Position numbers and translations under genes: made by a program. Shown here in pieces: positions 23,792 through 35,200 of a DNA stretch of 64,000 nt. Under the pieces are notes generated by a model. That model had not been told where the DNA came from. It was given only the letters and a program-made list of their open reading frames with translations, and ran no database searches. This DNA comes from Apostichopus japonicus (taxonomy: Eukaryota > Echinodermata > Holothuroidea > Aspidochirotida > Stichopodidae). The stretch covers positions 15,643,094 to 15,707,093 of the forward strand of contig NC_092563.1 in NCBI RefSeq assembly GCF_037975245.1, written 5' to 3'. Position 1 is the first letter of the stretch. Every line of letters starts with the position of its first letter.

Positions 23792-25533
23792 ACTGAAATG
23801 AACATTTTGGTGCTATATAAGGCATATTAGAAAATAAACTGTTTTCATACATTTCATTTGTTATGTATGAGTTCAAGTCAATGGTGGACACAATTAGTTA
23901 CTTGATTAACGTAACCCAATGTATATATTACCATGTCACCATAGAGGCTGCTTGGGTTTCTCCAATCGGTACATTAAGCACGGTTCCTACTATTGGGCTC
24001 ACGGATAACAAAAATGAGTCGAATGGATATTAACTTCTGATATAGCTATTTGTGCAAGACCAATACCGCACACTGTCTTTTTTTTCATTTAAAAAAAAAA
24101 AAAATTGTATTCTGTTCAATTGATTCTGCGCACATCAATGTAATTTGCCTTGGATAGGCAAACAAAGAAACATATATACATTTAAGATACCATCAGTTAA
24201 ATACAGAGAGACAGAAATCCTGTTTAAAGTTAAGGGAGCCTGTAGTTTTCTGGACGCCATGAACCTGTATTACGTCATTGTATCACCAGGGTGACAACAG
24301 ACCCTGCTTTTTTAATTTTATCATCAATCGTTGAAAATTCACAAAAGACTCTCGCAACATTGGCAGTGAAGTTAGGCTTTAACCACAAAGACACGGTCTC
24401 AAAATGAGCTTCCTTGGTTTGGCTAGATTCTTCATCTTCGCATTTTGCCACGCCTAATGAATAAAAAGGGGCAATTTTAATTAATGTACCCGCAAGTAAT
24501 ACTACCTTGCGGGTTCTTTGTTTTTGTTTCTGGAAGGCAAAATGGACTCTTAGAGCTTGCTCCTGAAACAAGTTTCTATATACAGCTTTGCTGGTAGTAT
24601 AGGCCTATATAATTATCATACTGCCCTTGCGCGTATAGTTAATCATTCAACGTGACACATTGTTCAGAAGTGATGGTTATGCTTAGAACCAATAATTAAC
24701 ATGCCCCTACTAAAGTTGGTCCGTTCGTGTCTACAGCCAGGGTTCCCTATTGTGAGGCCACGTGTAATGGTAATTGATAAGGCCTAGATTACCCGCAATG
24801 ATGCCGGAGAAGCGAAACTTTTGATCGATAGTGTTGTAAAAAAAAAAAACTAATAACAATATGGATTTTGTTATAATCTACCTGTTATCTCCGAAAAAAA
24901 GAAATTTAAATTAACATGTAAACGCGTAATATTCAATTATCAATTTTTTCTTTGTACGTCAACTCATTAGTCATCTTTTGCAAGAATTGGATTTAACAGC
25001 AATGTACGGTGCACAAATCAAAGTGGCTTCCACCGTTTTTCCATTTTTCTACTTTCTACAATTTTTCATTTAAGATTCTTTCCTTTGCGAATGTATGATC
25101 GTATTTTCAGTTTGCTTCTTTCACTTCATGCTTGTTTGTTTATATTTATTTACCAAACGCCTTTGTTTTATTACTCACAAAATGCTTTCTCACTTACTGT
25201 CACCATGCCGTACCAAACATCATCATAGCATAAAATGACCACAGTTTGCCTATTAAACTTGCTCTGTAAGGTATAAGGGTGCAAGTAATGGTAGTATCTA
25301 TTTATTATTATTATTATTTTCTTTGGTTTGATATTCACCCACGGTAATTGCCAGAGTGAAAGGGAAGATTCAAGGAGTAGCGGAATGTCTCGTGTCACGA
25401 GTATGCGACAGCTCCACTCCCGCCCCCCCCCCCCCCCGTCTAAACCACACACACCTACCCTTCCCATTGTTTTCCTTTTCAATGCCGTCGCCTCTCGCGC
25501 CAATTAATTATATTTGGAAAATATCGTAGTGTT

Positions 25534-25877
25534 CAAGGGCGTAGGAACCGGGGGGGCTGGGGGCGCCAGCCCCCCAGTGAAAAATATGGTGGGCGGAAGT
25601 ATCATTCCGCCCCCCCCCCCCCGCTTCGCAAGTCAGAAAACCCCTTTTTCATTTCCAAATGAGAAAAAAATCTCATTTGGAGCACCAAATTGCATCTTAG
25701 GCCAGGTGAAAATGCAAAATTATTTACAAAATGGAGTGGGTGTTGAAGTGTGCTATATTGCACCAAATTGCATCTGAGGCCACCTGGAAATGCAAAAAAA
25801 TCCTTAGACCCCTCCCCCAGGCCGGTCATCAGTCTTCAGCCCCCCCCCCCACTCAAAAGTACCTTCCTACGCCACTG
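25534..25877. mobile_element. hAT-like MITE, GGCGTAGGAA family, copy 1
   Basis: Starts CAAGGGCGTAGGAACCGG and ends CCTTCCTACGCCACTG, an inverted repeat. A perfect 8-bp target duplication GTAGTGTT flanks it at 25526-25533 and 25878-25885. The 344-bp body has internal poly-C tracts, two related blocks (CACCAAATTGCATCT, seen twice) and no coding capacity. It is closely related to the copy at 30012. Confidence 0.85.
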
Positions 25878-27212
25878 GTAGTGTTGGAATACAGCAAACA
25901 TGCTAGCCTAATATCTGTCTGGGCACCCCATTCACCAAAAAAAAATTTAATTTAAAATTTTAATTTAAAAACTTTACTTTGCATTAAAACAAATACTTTT
26001 AAAAAGAAAGAGCTGATAACAGACAAAAGGGCCATGGGCGTAACCCGGGGCTTGATATTTGGATAGGCCCACTACCCCCTTTTCGCTGAGGGACCTGTAT
26101 AAAAAACTTAAATCTGGTGACTTCATTAACAACCATTTGCTTCGTGATTTTGTAAATACTTGCTTGAAAAGAGAGTTGAACTTGGTTTTAAGCCGGTTTG
26201 AATAACAGTTCATCTCAGTTTATTGATTAGGACTTAAAACTGTCCCGAATTGTTGCGTGACTAATCCTTCATTCAGACTTATAGAGTTTCAAGAATATAA
26301 AAGACCTGGAAATCTTAAAGGTGCCTTCTATCTGTCTATCAATGTGGCAAATGAACGCCGGGTTTGTAACTCTCGAACAAATTAATGGAATATGGTTTTG
26401 ATATAACTGCAGGTCACAGGTGTGTATCTATATAATATTTCAAGTTACTGTATATTGGGCTTGAAAGAGAATCAAGATTTTGGTTTTCGTACCCAGTCTC
26501 TCTATCATGAGTGAACTTTCTTGAAAGGTATCTAAATAATATTTAAGGCGTTCCTTTTTGTTTCTTTAATAAATGACAAACGATTTTGGCATGCTCCTTG
26601 AAATTTAATTTCATCTTTTGTTTTGTGTATATTTGTCAATATCTTAATAGCCTGAACTTTTATTAAAAAAGGATGTCTGCAAAATATGTTCATATTTCTG
26701 ATCTGCGACATATATAATCTGACACAAATGTTATGCGTTTCCTTTTTTTTTTCTTTCTTTCTTTTTTTTCATCCGTTCTTGTTTGCTTTATTTGATAATA
26801 TTTGATAATCTGGTTGAAAACATGACAATAAGGAGATGCAATGATTAATTAATTGGCTTCACTCTTATAACAACCCAGACGATTGGTGAAAAGTTCTGGA
26901 CAAACCTATTAAGCACGACGACGGAACGAACACATGAAATGTAAAAAAAATAATGAAATTCCTATATCTTCTCCGAATAATCATAGTTTGGGGGAAATCC
27001 CTCAGGAAAGACCACCACAAGACAACAACAAAAAAGAAACATTGTGCCTGCATCACCCAGCCCCCATTATTCACCACTCAAGCCCCCCCCCCACCCTCCT
27101 CCAACTTGGCCTACACCATGCGTATACTGTTATTTATAATACTGCAAGTTCATTTCCTAGAGAAGTGAACAGCCATACCAATTAATGTAACTCATTCTTG
27201 AAGAATTAAATT

Positions 27213-27404
27213 ACTACTTTTTAAGAAAAAGGCGCCCAGGAAAGAACCTGGGCACGAAAACCAAACCACCGAACGACTGATCCGCTCAGTCAACCCCAGT
27301 CCCCTTGCATCGGGACTGTGACTGTGATCATCGTCGAGTGTGCATCACCATTCCACTCGAAAGGGAACAGATACTACACATGATCTTAGCCAAAAGGCCG
27401 AGAA
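27213..27404 (-). mobile_element. U2 snRNA-headed SINE-like retroelement, copy A
   Basis: Read on the - strand, this begins with a stretch matching U2 snRNA from about nucleotide 6 to 45 with one mismatch. It then switches to unrelated sequence with strong hairpins: CGAGTG/CACTCG, AGTCCC/GGGGACT, GACTGA/TCAGTC and GCCCAGG/CCTGGGC. It ends in CTTTTTCTTAAAAAGTAG. The same body and tail occur in copy B. A perfect 11-bp direct repeat AGAATTAAATT flanks it at 27202-27212 and 27401-27411, overlapping the first bases of the head. That is the mark of target-primed reverse transcription. There is no Sm site or U2 branch-site region past nucleotide 45, so it is not a working U2 gene. snRNA-headed SINEs (SINEU) are known in crocodilians; I know of none from this kind of animal. 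Confidence 0.72.
27365..27404 (-). ncRNA. U2 snRNA 5'-end-derived segment
   Basis: The reverse complement reads TTCTCGGCCTTTTGGCTAAG, then ATC, a T in place of A, and GTGTAGTATCTGTTC. This is the stem-loop I and branch-site-recognition region of U2 (GTAGTA present). The first five bases of U2 (ATCGC) are missing. Similarity stops after TCTGTTC, at the same place as in copy B, so the junction is a fixed feature of the family. Confidence 0.85.
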
Positions 27405-27966
27405 TTAAATTGCTTTCAACCTAATCTGACCTGCAGGGAGTTAAAAAAGATACCTGATTTGACATTACCATGCAGATATACACTGTACCAAATCTCAACT
27501 GCAGTAATTTCCTATGATTTGCAGTCTGAGCATTTCATTGAGGATAAGAATCGGGCGACTTAGGGAACGTAATTATCATCGATTTTGGCGTTAACGGCAT
27601 TAAGTATAGAAGCTTAGGCTGTATAGGCTCGTATACTCAATAATAGGATTTATCCTTACGGAAAACCTATTGACTTCACAATCCTGACGAACAATGACAG
27701 ATTCAAATCAAAGTCTGGATTTGTGAAGACAGTATACTTTCAACTCTTTGAAATCTGCTTTTGATGTCCCAGTCGGGTATATATCCTCTTATAGAAGTGA
27801 TATAGTAGTTCAAAGTGAACAGAAAAGATTCACATTGTGAAAAGCTTCTTGCCGTTAAAAACCTTGGAAGAGCTTTTACTTATAGAAAGGAGATGTTTCC
27901 TGCTTATGTAGCTGGTAACGGTCCCCTAGAACTACAGTATTCGAATTCCGCACACGTATAGTAACA

Positions 27967-28124
27967 GACTAAGATCAGTGTATAGTATCTGTTCAGCCTT
28001 TCGACGATGATCACACAGTCACAGTCCCGATGCAAGGGGACTGGTGTTGAGAGCCGATCAGTCATTCGGTAGTTTGGTTTTCGTGCCCAGGTTCTTTCCT
28101 GGGCTACTTTTTCTTAAAAAGTAG
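27967..28124 (+). mobile_element. U2 snRNA-headed SINE-like retroelement, copy B
   Basis: The + strand has a shortened, more diverged U2 head (GACTAAGATCAGTG then TATAGTATCTGTTC), followed by the same body as copy A. Shared parts include CGACGATGATCAC, AGTCACAGTCCCGATGCAAG, GGTTTTCGTGCCCAGG, the CCCAGG/CCTGGG hairpin and the tail CTTTTTCTTAAAAAGTAG. It lacks a segment of about 23 nt present in copy A between two TCGA motifs. No clear flanking duplication was seen, which fits greater age or 5' truncation. Confidence 0.65.
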
Positions 28125-29307
28125 TTGACACGGGCTATTTAGAGTTATTGTACACGGGTCTTGTCTACGATAACAAGCCTAGCATATCTGTTGATATGCA
28201 TTTGATATTTCAAACTGCAATAATACACCAATAATCATAGTCATGGCAACATGGTTACAGTATTAATGTAACTTATATACATGGAGTTAAGAATGTAGTC
28301 TGTTCGGTTGAACAACGCCTCTAATCTTTATCCCAATACAGGCAATTGATGCGATTTAAAAGGGTATAACGACTTTTAGAAAAAACTATACTCCCCCCCC
28401 CCACACACACCCCACCCTCTTCTCCTTCCATGTGGTACAGTTTATTTAGTCGATGGTAACCACTTCATCCACACAAACATGCACACACAAAACGCACACA
28501 AACGCACCCACTTTTATAGAAGCCATACACGGTAGCTCCAGACCACTGAGAGAATGTTTGTTTGTTTGAATCGATTAATACTCTATAGACCTACTGTTTC
28601 TTTCGAAACCAACTTCTTGAAGTGAAGTGACAAACTTGAATTTGAGAATGGAGCTGTACACGATGATTCAACGTCCAACCAGCGAGGTCTGTTATCCTCC
28701 TGAAAGTTCAACCATGTATGCATACATGTATACACTTAATTGTCCTATTTATGCCACTTCCCACGTGGAACAAACACTTTTGCTGATCGTTCACCTACTA
28801 GAGAAATGTTGATCCCTGAAATCACTGTCGTGACTTCAGTATAAAGAGCTCTTAAGTAGGTTTTACCCATCTACAACATATATACACCTCCCCCCCCCCC
28901 TTCTCTTTATATTCAAAATACCCGGCCAAACACTATTCTTAGAAGTAGAGAGAGAGGTGGAGAGATTGCCGTGAGCAAGTTTTGATTTCTGCATACATAA
29001 TGATACCTTAAAGCTGCGATTGCAACAATGAAGGTATAACAACTGTTGCTCGCTGGTGTTCATTCCACGTGTTACTCTGTAATCTTTGAGTAAATATGAA
29101 CATCTTTATCTTGGGACAAAGACTCCCAGCTTGGAGAACGTTACGCATTCTATAACTGTGACAATGAGGAAGGAAGTAAACCAAGTTAGAGAGAAAGCTG
29201 ATGCACTGAATCCAACAGAGTAATGAAATATATATGCATTAACGAAAGAAGCGACGCTGGATGACATGTATCTGTATATACAGCTGGTATTTAATACATA
29301 ATCCATA

Positions 29308-29372
29308 CATATGTTATGCATATGCATGTGTATATGTATTTGTATATGTGTATATGCATATGTATATATATA

Positions 29373-29403
<31 letters not shown>

Positions 29404-29424
29404 GTATGTGTGTGTATATATATA

Positions 29425-29471
<47 letters not shown>

Positions 29472-29500
29472 GTGTGTGTATATATATATATCTATATATA

Positions 29501-29560
<60 letters not shown>
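29308..29560. repeat. (TA)n/(TG)n microsatellite
   Basis: About 250 bp of alternating purine-pyrimidine sequence, mixed TATATA and TGTGTG blocks ending in a pure TA run. It produces spurious long open frames in all three forward frames. Confidence 0.95.
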
Positions 29561-29562
<2 letters not shown>

Positions 29563-30011
29563 CTCCGTATTTGTCAATAATGAGTCATATTTTATTTCTC
29601 TGCTTTTGTCTAATCATATTTTCTTCTGGAGTTTAATATATATTAACATATATATTCCAATATTTATTCACTTGTGAGAAGACGGGATATCTCATTATAA
29701 CAGTTCCTGCGGGTACCCTCCACATTGTACTACAAACCAGCATACTTTAATATTAATCGTTGTAACATTTGTGATACAATATAATTATGTAGCAAGCCAC
29801 GTGTCACGCAGACGTTACTATTAGTAGAATATTTAATTAAAATTTGCCATCTACAGAAAAATAAATAAAAGAAAACTTGAATTCTATTTGGTTAATAGTT
29901 GGGACCTAAAGGGTTGTTTTAATTATACTGTATGTTGAAATATTATATGATGAAATTATTGTGATACCGGCTTATTGGTTGTTAATCTTTGCACTGTTTA
30001 GTACAGACAAA

Positions 30012-30375
30012 CAAGGGCGTAGGAACCGGAGGACTGGGGGCGCCAGCCCCCCAGTGAAAAATATAGGGGGGCGGAAGTATCGTTCCGCCCCGCTCGGCAA
30101 GTCAAAAAACCCCTTTTTCATTTCCAAATGAGAAAATAATCTCATTTGAAGCACCAAATTGCATCTAAGGCCAGGTGAAAATGCAAAATTCTTTACAAAA
30201 TGGAGTGGGTGTTGAAGTGTGCTATATTGCACCAAATTGCATCTGAGGCCACCTGGAAATGCAAACAACTTCCAAAGGGGAGGGGGACACCCCCTCCCCT
30301 TAGACCCCTCCCCCAGGCCGGCCATCAGTCTTCAGCCCCCCCCCCCCCACTCAAAAGTACCTTCCTACGCCACTG
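30012..30375. mobile_element. hAT-like MITE, GGCGTAGGAA family, copy 2
   Basis: Same ends and body as the copy at 25534, in the same orientation, with flanks CAGACAAA (30004-30011) and CAGACTAA (30376-30383), 7 of 8 matching. It carries an extra short block, AAAGGGGAGGGGGACACC, that is missing from copy 1. The high identity implies recent activity of one source element. Confidence 0.85.
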
Positions 30376-31339
30376 CAGACTAATGTCCCCTAAGGTACCA
30401 AGCGTAACGGATTCCATGTTAATTTAAAACACACACTAAACATTACGTGAAAGCAAACCAAAAAAAAACTTGTGCGGCTCCACCCCTCTCCAATACACAT
30501 AAGAAAGCACAGTGTTACGTCTAATTTTGTTTCTTGTGGTATTCCTTATATATATCTTTTTTCTATATCTTTATATTAGAAAAGTAATATAATTTATAAT
30601 TATAGAAGAGTAATATAATTATTAAGTTGTAATTTCCTAGGTCCATCATGGTATAAGCAATAATGTTTAACCCCTTTAATGTAATCCTCAATATTTAAAT
30701 CAATCCAAGTGTTTACGACTCGTTGGTTACAATATACTATATTGATACAATAACATACATGGCTATAGACAATTGTCTCAAATCCCTCCTTCTCAGTCTA
30801 GTCACGGCTCAGTTAATCTATACTCTTCAAACTTATAACTTGATACTGACGTCGAAGTACTAAACAATGTTATTTGGAGCTACATATACAGAGAAAGAGA
30901 GATTACTCAAATATCTATCTATTTTGGGATCTTTTAATATTTAAGGTAGGACTATATCACGATTATGAAATCAGCGACATTCTAACTATTTATTCCTCGT
31001 TATATATACTATTAGGTTGAATTTTCGTTCAATTCTCTGCGCCAAATTTGTCAATAGTATAGATTGCAAGAAACCGGAATCTATCACAAACAGTCAATCC
31101 GGATAAACTTTGAAAGCCTAAGCGTTCTCTTTCTTTCTCTGTAACGAACAAATCACAGAGATTTGCTAACGGGTACCCCACGATCTACTGTCCTAATCCC
31201 CGCATTGCCTGTAAAACGCAAATAAAATACGAACATTAGTCTATTGTCCCTTTAAAGCAATTGTTTTGTGCCAAGAATGAAACACACAGACACAGACGCA
31301 CAGAGTATATGGTAAGCCAACCCTATTGAAACCAGCATG

Positions 31340-31640
31340 TCCCATGGTATTATACATACCCGCATTTTGACATCATTTGCATGCCGAAGCGAATAGTTGT
31401 ATATGGAGAGTTAAAAGCCCCGCCTATTTTTTTTCTTTTTGCCCTATCTAAACGAATACAGTCTTTGCCACGTCTAGTTACGGTAGCTAGCTTAACACAC
31501 GGTGGGATTCCCACACTGCTCGTACCAAAACCCGGCTCAGTCAGCCGTGAAAAATCTTTTCTTTCGAGCAAACAAATCGCAGAAAAAAACCAACCCGGTA
31601 TTGAAAGTCCGCTGAAATTTGCTATCAGTGGCACGTCTGG
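31340..31640 (+). promoter_or_regulatory. CpG-richer segment upstream of ESRP, candidate promoter or 5' UTR exon
   Basis: CpG is noticeably denser here than in the flanks. There is an octamer ATTTGCAT near 31374, a CCCCGCC box near 31418 and a purine/pyrimidine tract after it. It lies about 450-740 bp left of the ESRP ATG, in the same orientation. No TATA box or start site could be assigned, and the open frames crossing it look accidental. This is inference from composition and position only. Confidence 0.25.
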
Positions 31641-32079
31641 GATTTTGTTAGTTGTTGATATGATTTAGGGGAAACCAGTTGAGTCTTGATGCCATTTTTC
31701 CAGCTTTTTTCCTTTTTTTACTTCTTAGCTTATAGCCAAGGTGTTTGAGGTGGGTGGTGTTAGTTTGGTTGTGGGGTACTCATTTTATTGGTAGGGTGTT
31801 CATCAGAAGGGGAATACTTGGTGATCAGCTGCAAGACGTCTTTTATTTTCATCTTTTTGGGTTTCGTGATTTGGGCTTTTCCCCCCTTGTTCCTCAAAAC
31901 CATCTGGAAGTGGTGCTTCGAAGTAATTGTGGAAGGAAGTGGTTATATCAACATCAAGTCATCATCGCCTGTTGCCGAATTTTTATATAACATATTCCAA
32001 CTTTTTTTCTTTTTTAAAATTTAAAAAACTGCGATTTCAAGCCTCTCTTTTACAATTTTTATTTGCTGGAAAAACTAAG

Positions 32080-32211
32080 ATGGCGTCATCGTTCAACTAC
32101 TTGGTGATTGTCTTTTGCACAACAGCTGGTAGAAGGGGTGCACTGCTAGGGACAGATGAGGAGGATCTCGTCCTCCTAGTCTGGGTGGTGGTGGATGTAG
32201 AAACTAAAAAG
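32080..32211 (+). CDS. ESRP: ESRP exon 1 with start codon
   Basis: ATG at 32080 in context CTAAGATGG (G at +4). It encodes [20 protein letters not shown] and then [15 protein letters not shown], matching the ESRP amino terminus. The in-frame ORF track opens upstream at another ATG, but family similarity starts at this one. Donor GTGAGT, phase 0. Confidence 0.93.
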
Positions 32212-35200
32212 GTGAGTGCTTCTTCAATTCATGGTATCTCGGTGTATATTTTGCTGCACTGATCATAACATAACGCATATCTATAAAATGTGTTTGGTAT
32301 ATATATATATACCTAGTGCATCGAGTGGGTACGATTGTATTTTTTCTTCTACTTATGCATCATTCTTTCATACATCTTTTATCATATGATTAATAAAAGT
32401 CAGTAGTCATATTGATAATTGTATAATCCAGATAAAAATGTTCATTAAGTTCATCAGTTTTCGAAATAGGCTAACGTTGACATTTTCTTTGGCATTATAC
32501 CATTACATTTTAATTTAGTTATATTTTTCATAATTTTCACTGCATTATTTGTTGCACAACAGTGTCCACCATCAAAGGTCACGTGATATCATAGCAATTC
32601 AATATTACCTATTTTCAAGAGTCATACACTGTGGCGTTATGTTGTATTCATCATAATAATAAAATAGTTTAGACTTACAGCGCGATATAATGCAAACGAC
32701 TTCATATATTAGGCTGTTAATATTAAGATTTTTCAGTGAATAATTTATTCATTTAGTATATTATTTCTTGTTTTTTTGTGTGTAAATTTTTGTTCTTGCT
32801 TTATAGTAAAGAAGGATATTCGAAGACATTTAAACCTATACAGTTTTCTGTATACTAATCTGTGTATAATTAATAGCGTATAGTGTACTAGGGATTATAC
32901 AACCTTAACCGATATTCCGAGTTTATGATATAGCTATATACTTGCTAACAAGTTTCAGTGGCTGTTGTCCTTTAACACTAGGCTGACTATATATATAACT
33001 CGCACACAAAATATAATTGTAACGAATTCACAATGTACCCATCCGACCATTAAGTTCCATCCAACTCGCCATATTGCCAATCTGTACACTACTCCTAAAA
33101 CACAAGAAAAACACCATTCATTTACAGTGAATAGTTTCGCGTATGATAGGCCTGTACCCTCACACATATAAAAGGTTGAAAACCGCACAGTATAAGGGGA
33201 CACGCCCATTTGCTGTTACCCCTTTTCTAATTGTATTCAGGCATGGTAAGGTATGTGTCGAATATATCACCCATTTTGAAAAGAATCGCTAGATTTGAGA
33301 TTGTGTCACTATATATACAAGCCAACAAAAGCACCCCCAATCCGATAGGGTGTTGAGGTGTAATAACAAATGGCATAACATCTGTATACGTCTATCGAAA
33401 CTTGCTTCACAATATAGCAATAACATATTCATTTTCAGTGACTAATGTGGCGAGATAATATATTACAAGAGTTATACAAATGCTATACAAATATATATAT
33501 ACACTTTCACGTGTAATAATTATTGTGGTAGATTAAGTGTAACAGAATCTGTAAAGGGCACATTTCTTTCAAGAATATTGGCCTTTGGTATAATTACTAG
33601 TGTCTCCTTATAGGCCTTTGATATTTGCTGTACATCATTTGTAAAGAGCCGTAAAGAGAAAGAGACAATTATGTAAATCAAAGGGTGTTAGCATCCGGTA
33701 TTGGTAGGGTGGGTAAACATTAAAAATCTGAATAGGCCTGTGGAACACGGTGCACTGCCCAGTATCATAACTAATATCTGTAGGCCTAGCAATACACGTA
33801 TACGAACCATATATTGCATAGGACACTTATCTAGATATTATTACTGTAACGAAAGATTTAGTCGCCATTTTTTTCTTGTAATTTGCTATACATTCATGAA
33901 GTTGTTCTAGTCGTCACGTTACGATATCAACCCGCAAAAGTTTTACGCTATACAGTATAACATCGATATCTATACGCTTGAGTATATTAAACGCACGTGA
34001 CTCATATAGCAACGACGCTAATGCATATTCATTAGTAAAGAAAAAGTAAAATATGATGGTAGATTTAAATTAACACTTTATTTTTGGCTGGAAGGGGGAA
34101 GGTGAATAACAAAAAGAAAGCACAGTTTCATTTCTGTGAAACTGTTTGTCTATAATTGCGGTCTGTTATTGCGTACAAAATGAGCTGGCATAAAACAGGG
34201 TCTCTCTCCCTCTACATATATATATACACAGGCAAATTAGCAGGCATATTACACGTGAACTAATATTTGTAGGTATATATAGGGCTTACATGTAGGCCTA
34301 TATGTATATATGTACATATATATAGATATATATATATATATATATATATATTTGTATGTATACGTATATATTATGTACATGTATGTATATATGTATATAC
34401 ATATATATAAATATAAATATACATATAAATATACATATAAATATATATATATATATATAATATATATAGAAAATTTGAGTTCACGAGGCTACAATTTATT
34501 TCCATTGCTTTCAATAATTAGCCTGTATAAAACAAACCGTATCCTTTTTTATTTTGTGTTGTATTTGCATATACGCTCTCATAGGCAGGCGTTCAAATAC
34601 TTTTGACTTAGTACCGTACATAATGAGAACTGCACCATATGTTGCCATTCTTATCCACGCGCAACAGGTATAGCCTTTAGACTACTGCATATATACTACT
34701 GTACATTATACATACCGGTATAACGTATACTATAGTGTGTAGAAAACCCTACCGTATGTTTGTCTATAGGTTTAACTTGTACAGACACCCGCGCTGATGT
34801 ACCATCTGACATGTGGATATACAGTATAGCACATTACACATCTATATATATATCTATATATATATATAGTTGCTTAGTTCTCAGAACTGAATAGTTAACC
34901 TTAATCAACTTGAAGTTTGTTTAAAAATCTCAATAAAACTATAATTTGACACAAAATTGTGTTTTATTCATTATTATGTTTTAAGTCGTTTAAACAACCA
35001 CAAGTACCGTATAGTAGCCTTAATATCTAGTCCTGTAACACATTATCTGTTGACATTGTAATGTATACGTTATACGACTATATAGCAAAAACTAACTAAC
35101 TTTGGTCAACTGTGATTTTGCTGAATGTTATATACTCTATGTTTTGAAAGGCCTATATTCTACAAGTCACTGAAGTGGGCTTTTATTAACCCAAAATATT

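Larger units (their letters stand above)
22970..32079. other. repeat-rich intergenic region between the two genes
   Basis: Contains the hAT-like MITEs, the U2-headed elements, the TA/TG microsatellite, and a hairpin ACCCGCAAG/CTTGCGGGT at 24488-24514. The 98-residue minus frame at 24275-24571 has mixed composition but no recognised domain. Nothing else supports a gene. Confidence 0.6.

Noticed and set aside
24275-24571. 98-codon minus frame with fairly ordinary amino-acid composition
   Set aside because: No family recognised and no exon signals; length is within chance for 64 kb. Left as an unproven frame.
26041-26100. GGGCGTAACCCGGGG as another hAT-type end
   Set aside because: No partner end or 8-bp duplication found nearby.
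27202-27411. Functional U2 snRNA gene
   Set aside because: Only about the first 45 nt match U2; the rest (branch-site downstream region, Sm site, 3' stem-loops) is replaced by unrelated sequence, and a target duplication flanks it.
29261-29677. Overlapping Tyr/Ile/Cys/Val-rich frames
   Set aside because: Translation of a TA/TG microsatellite in all frames.
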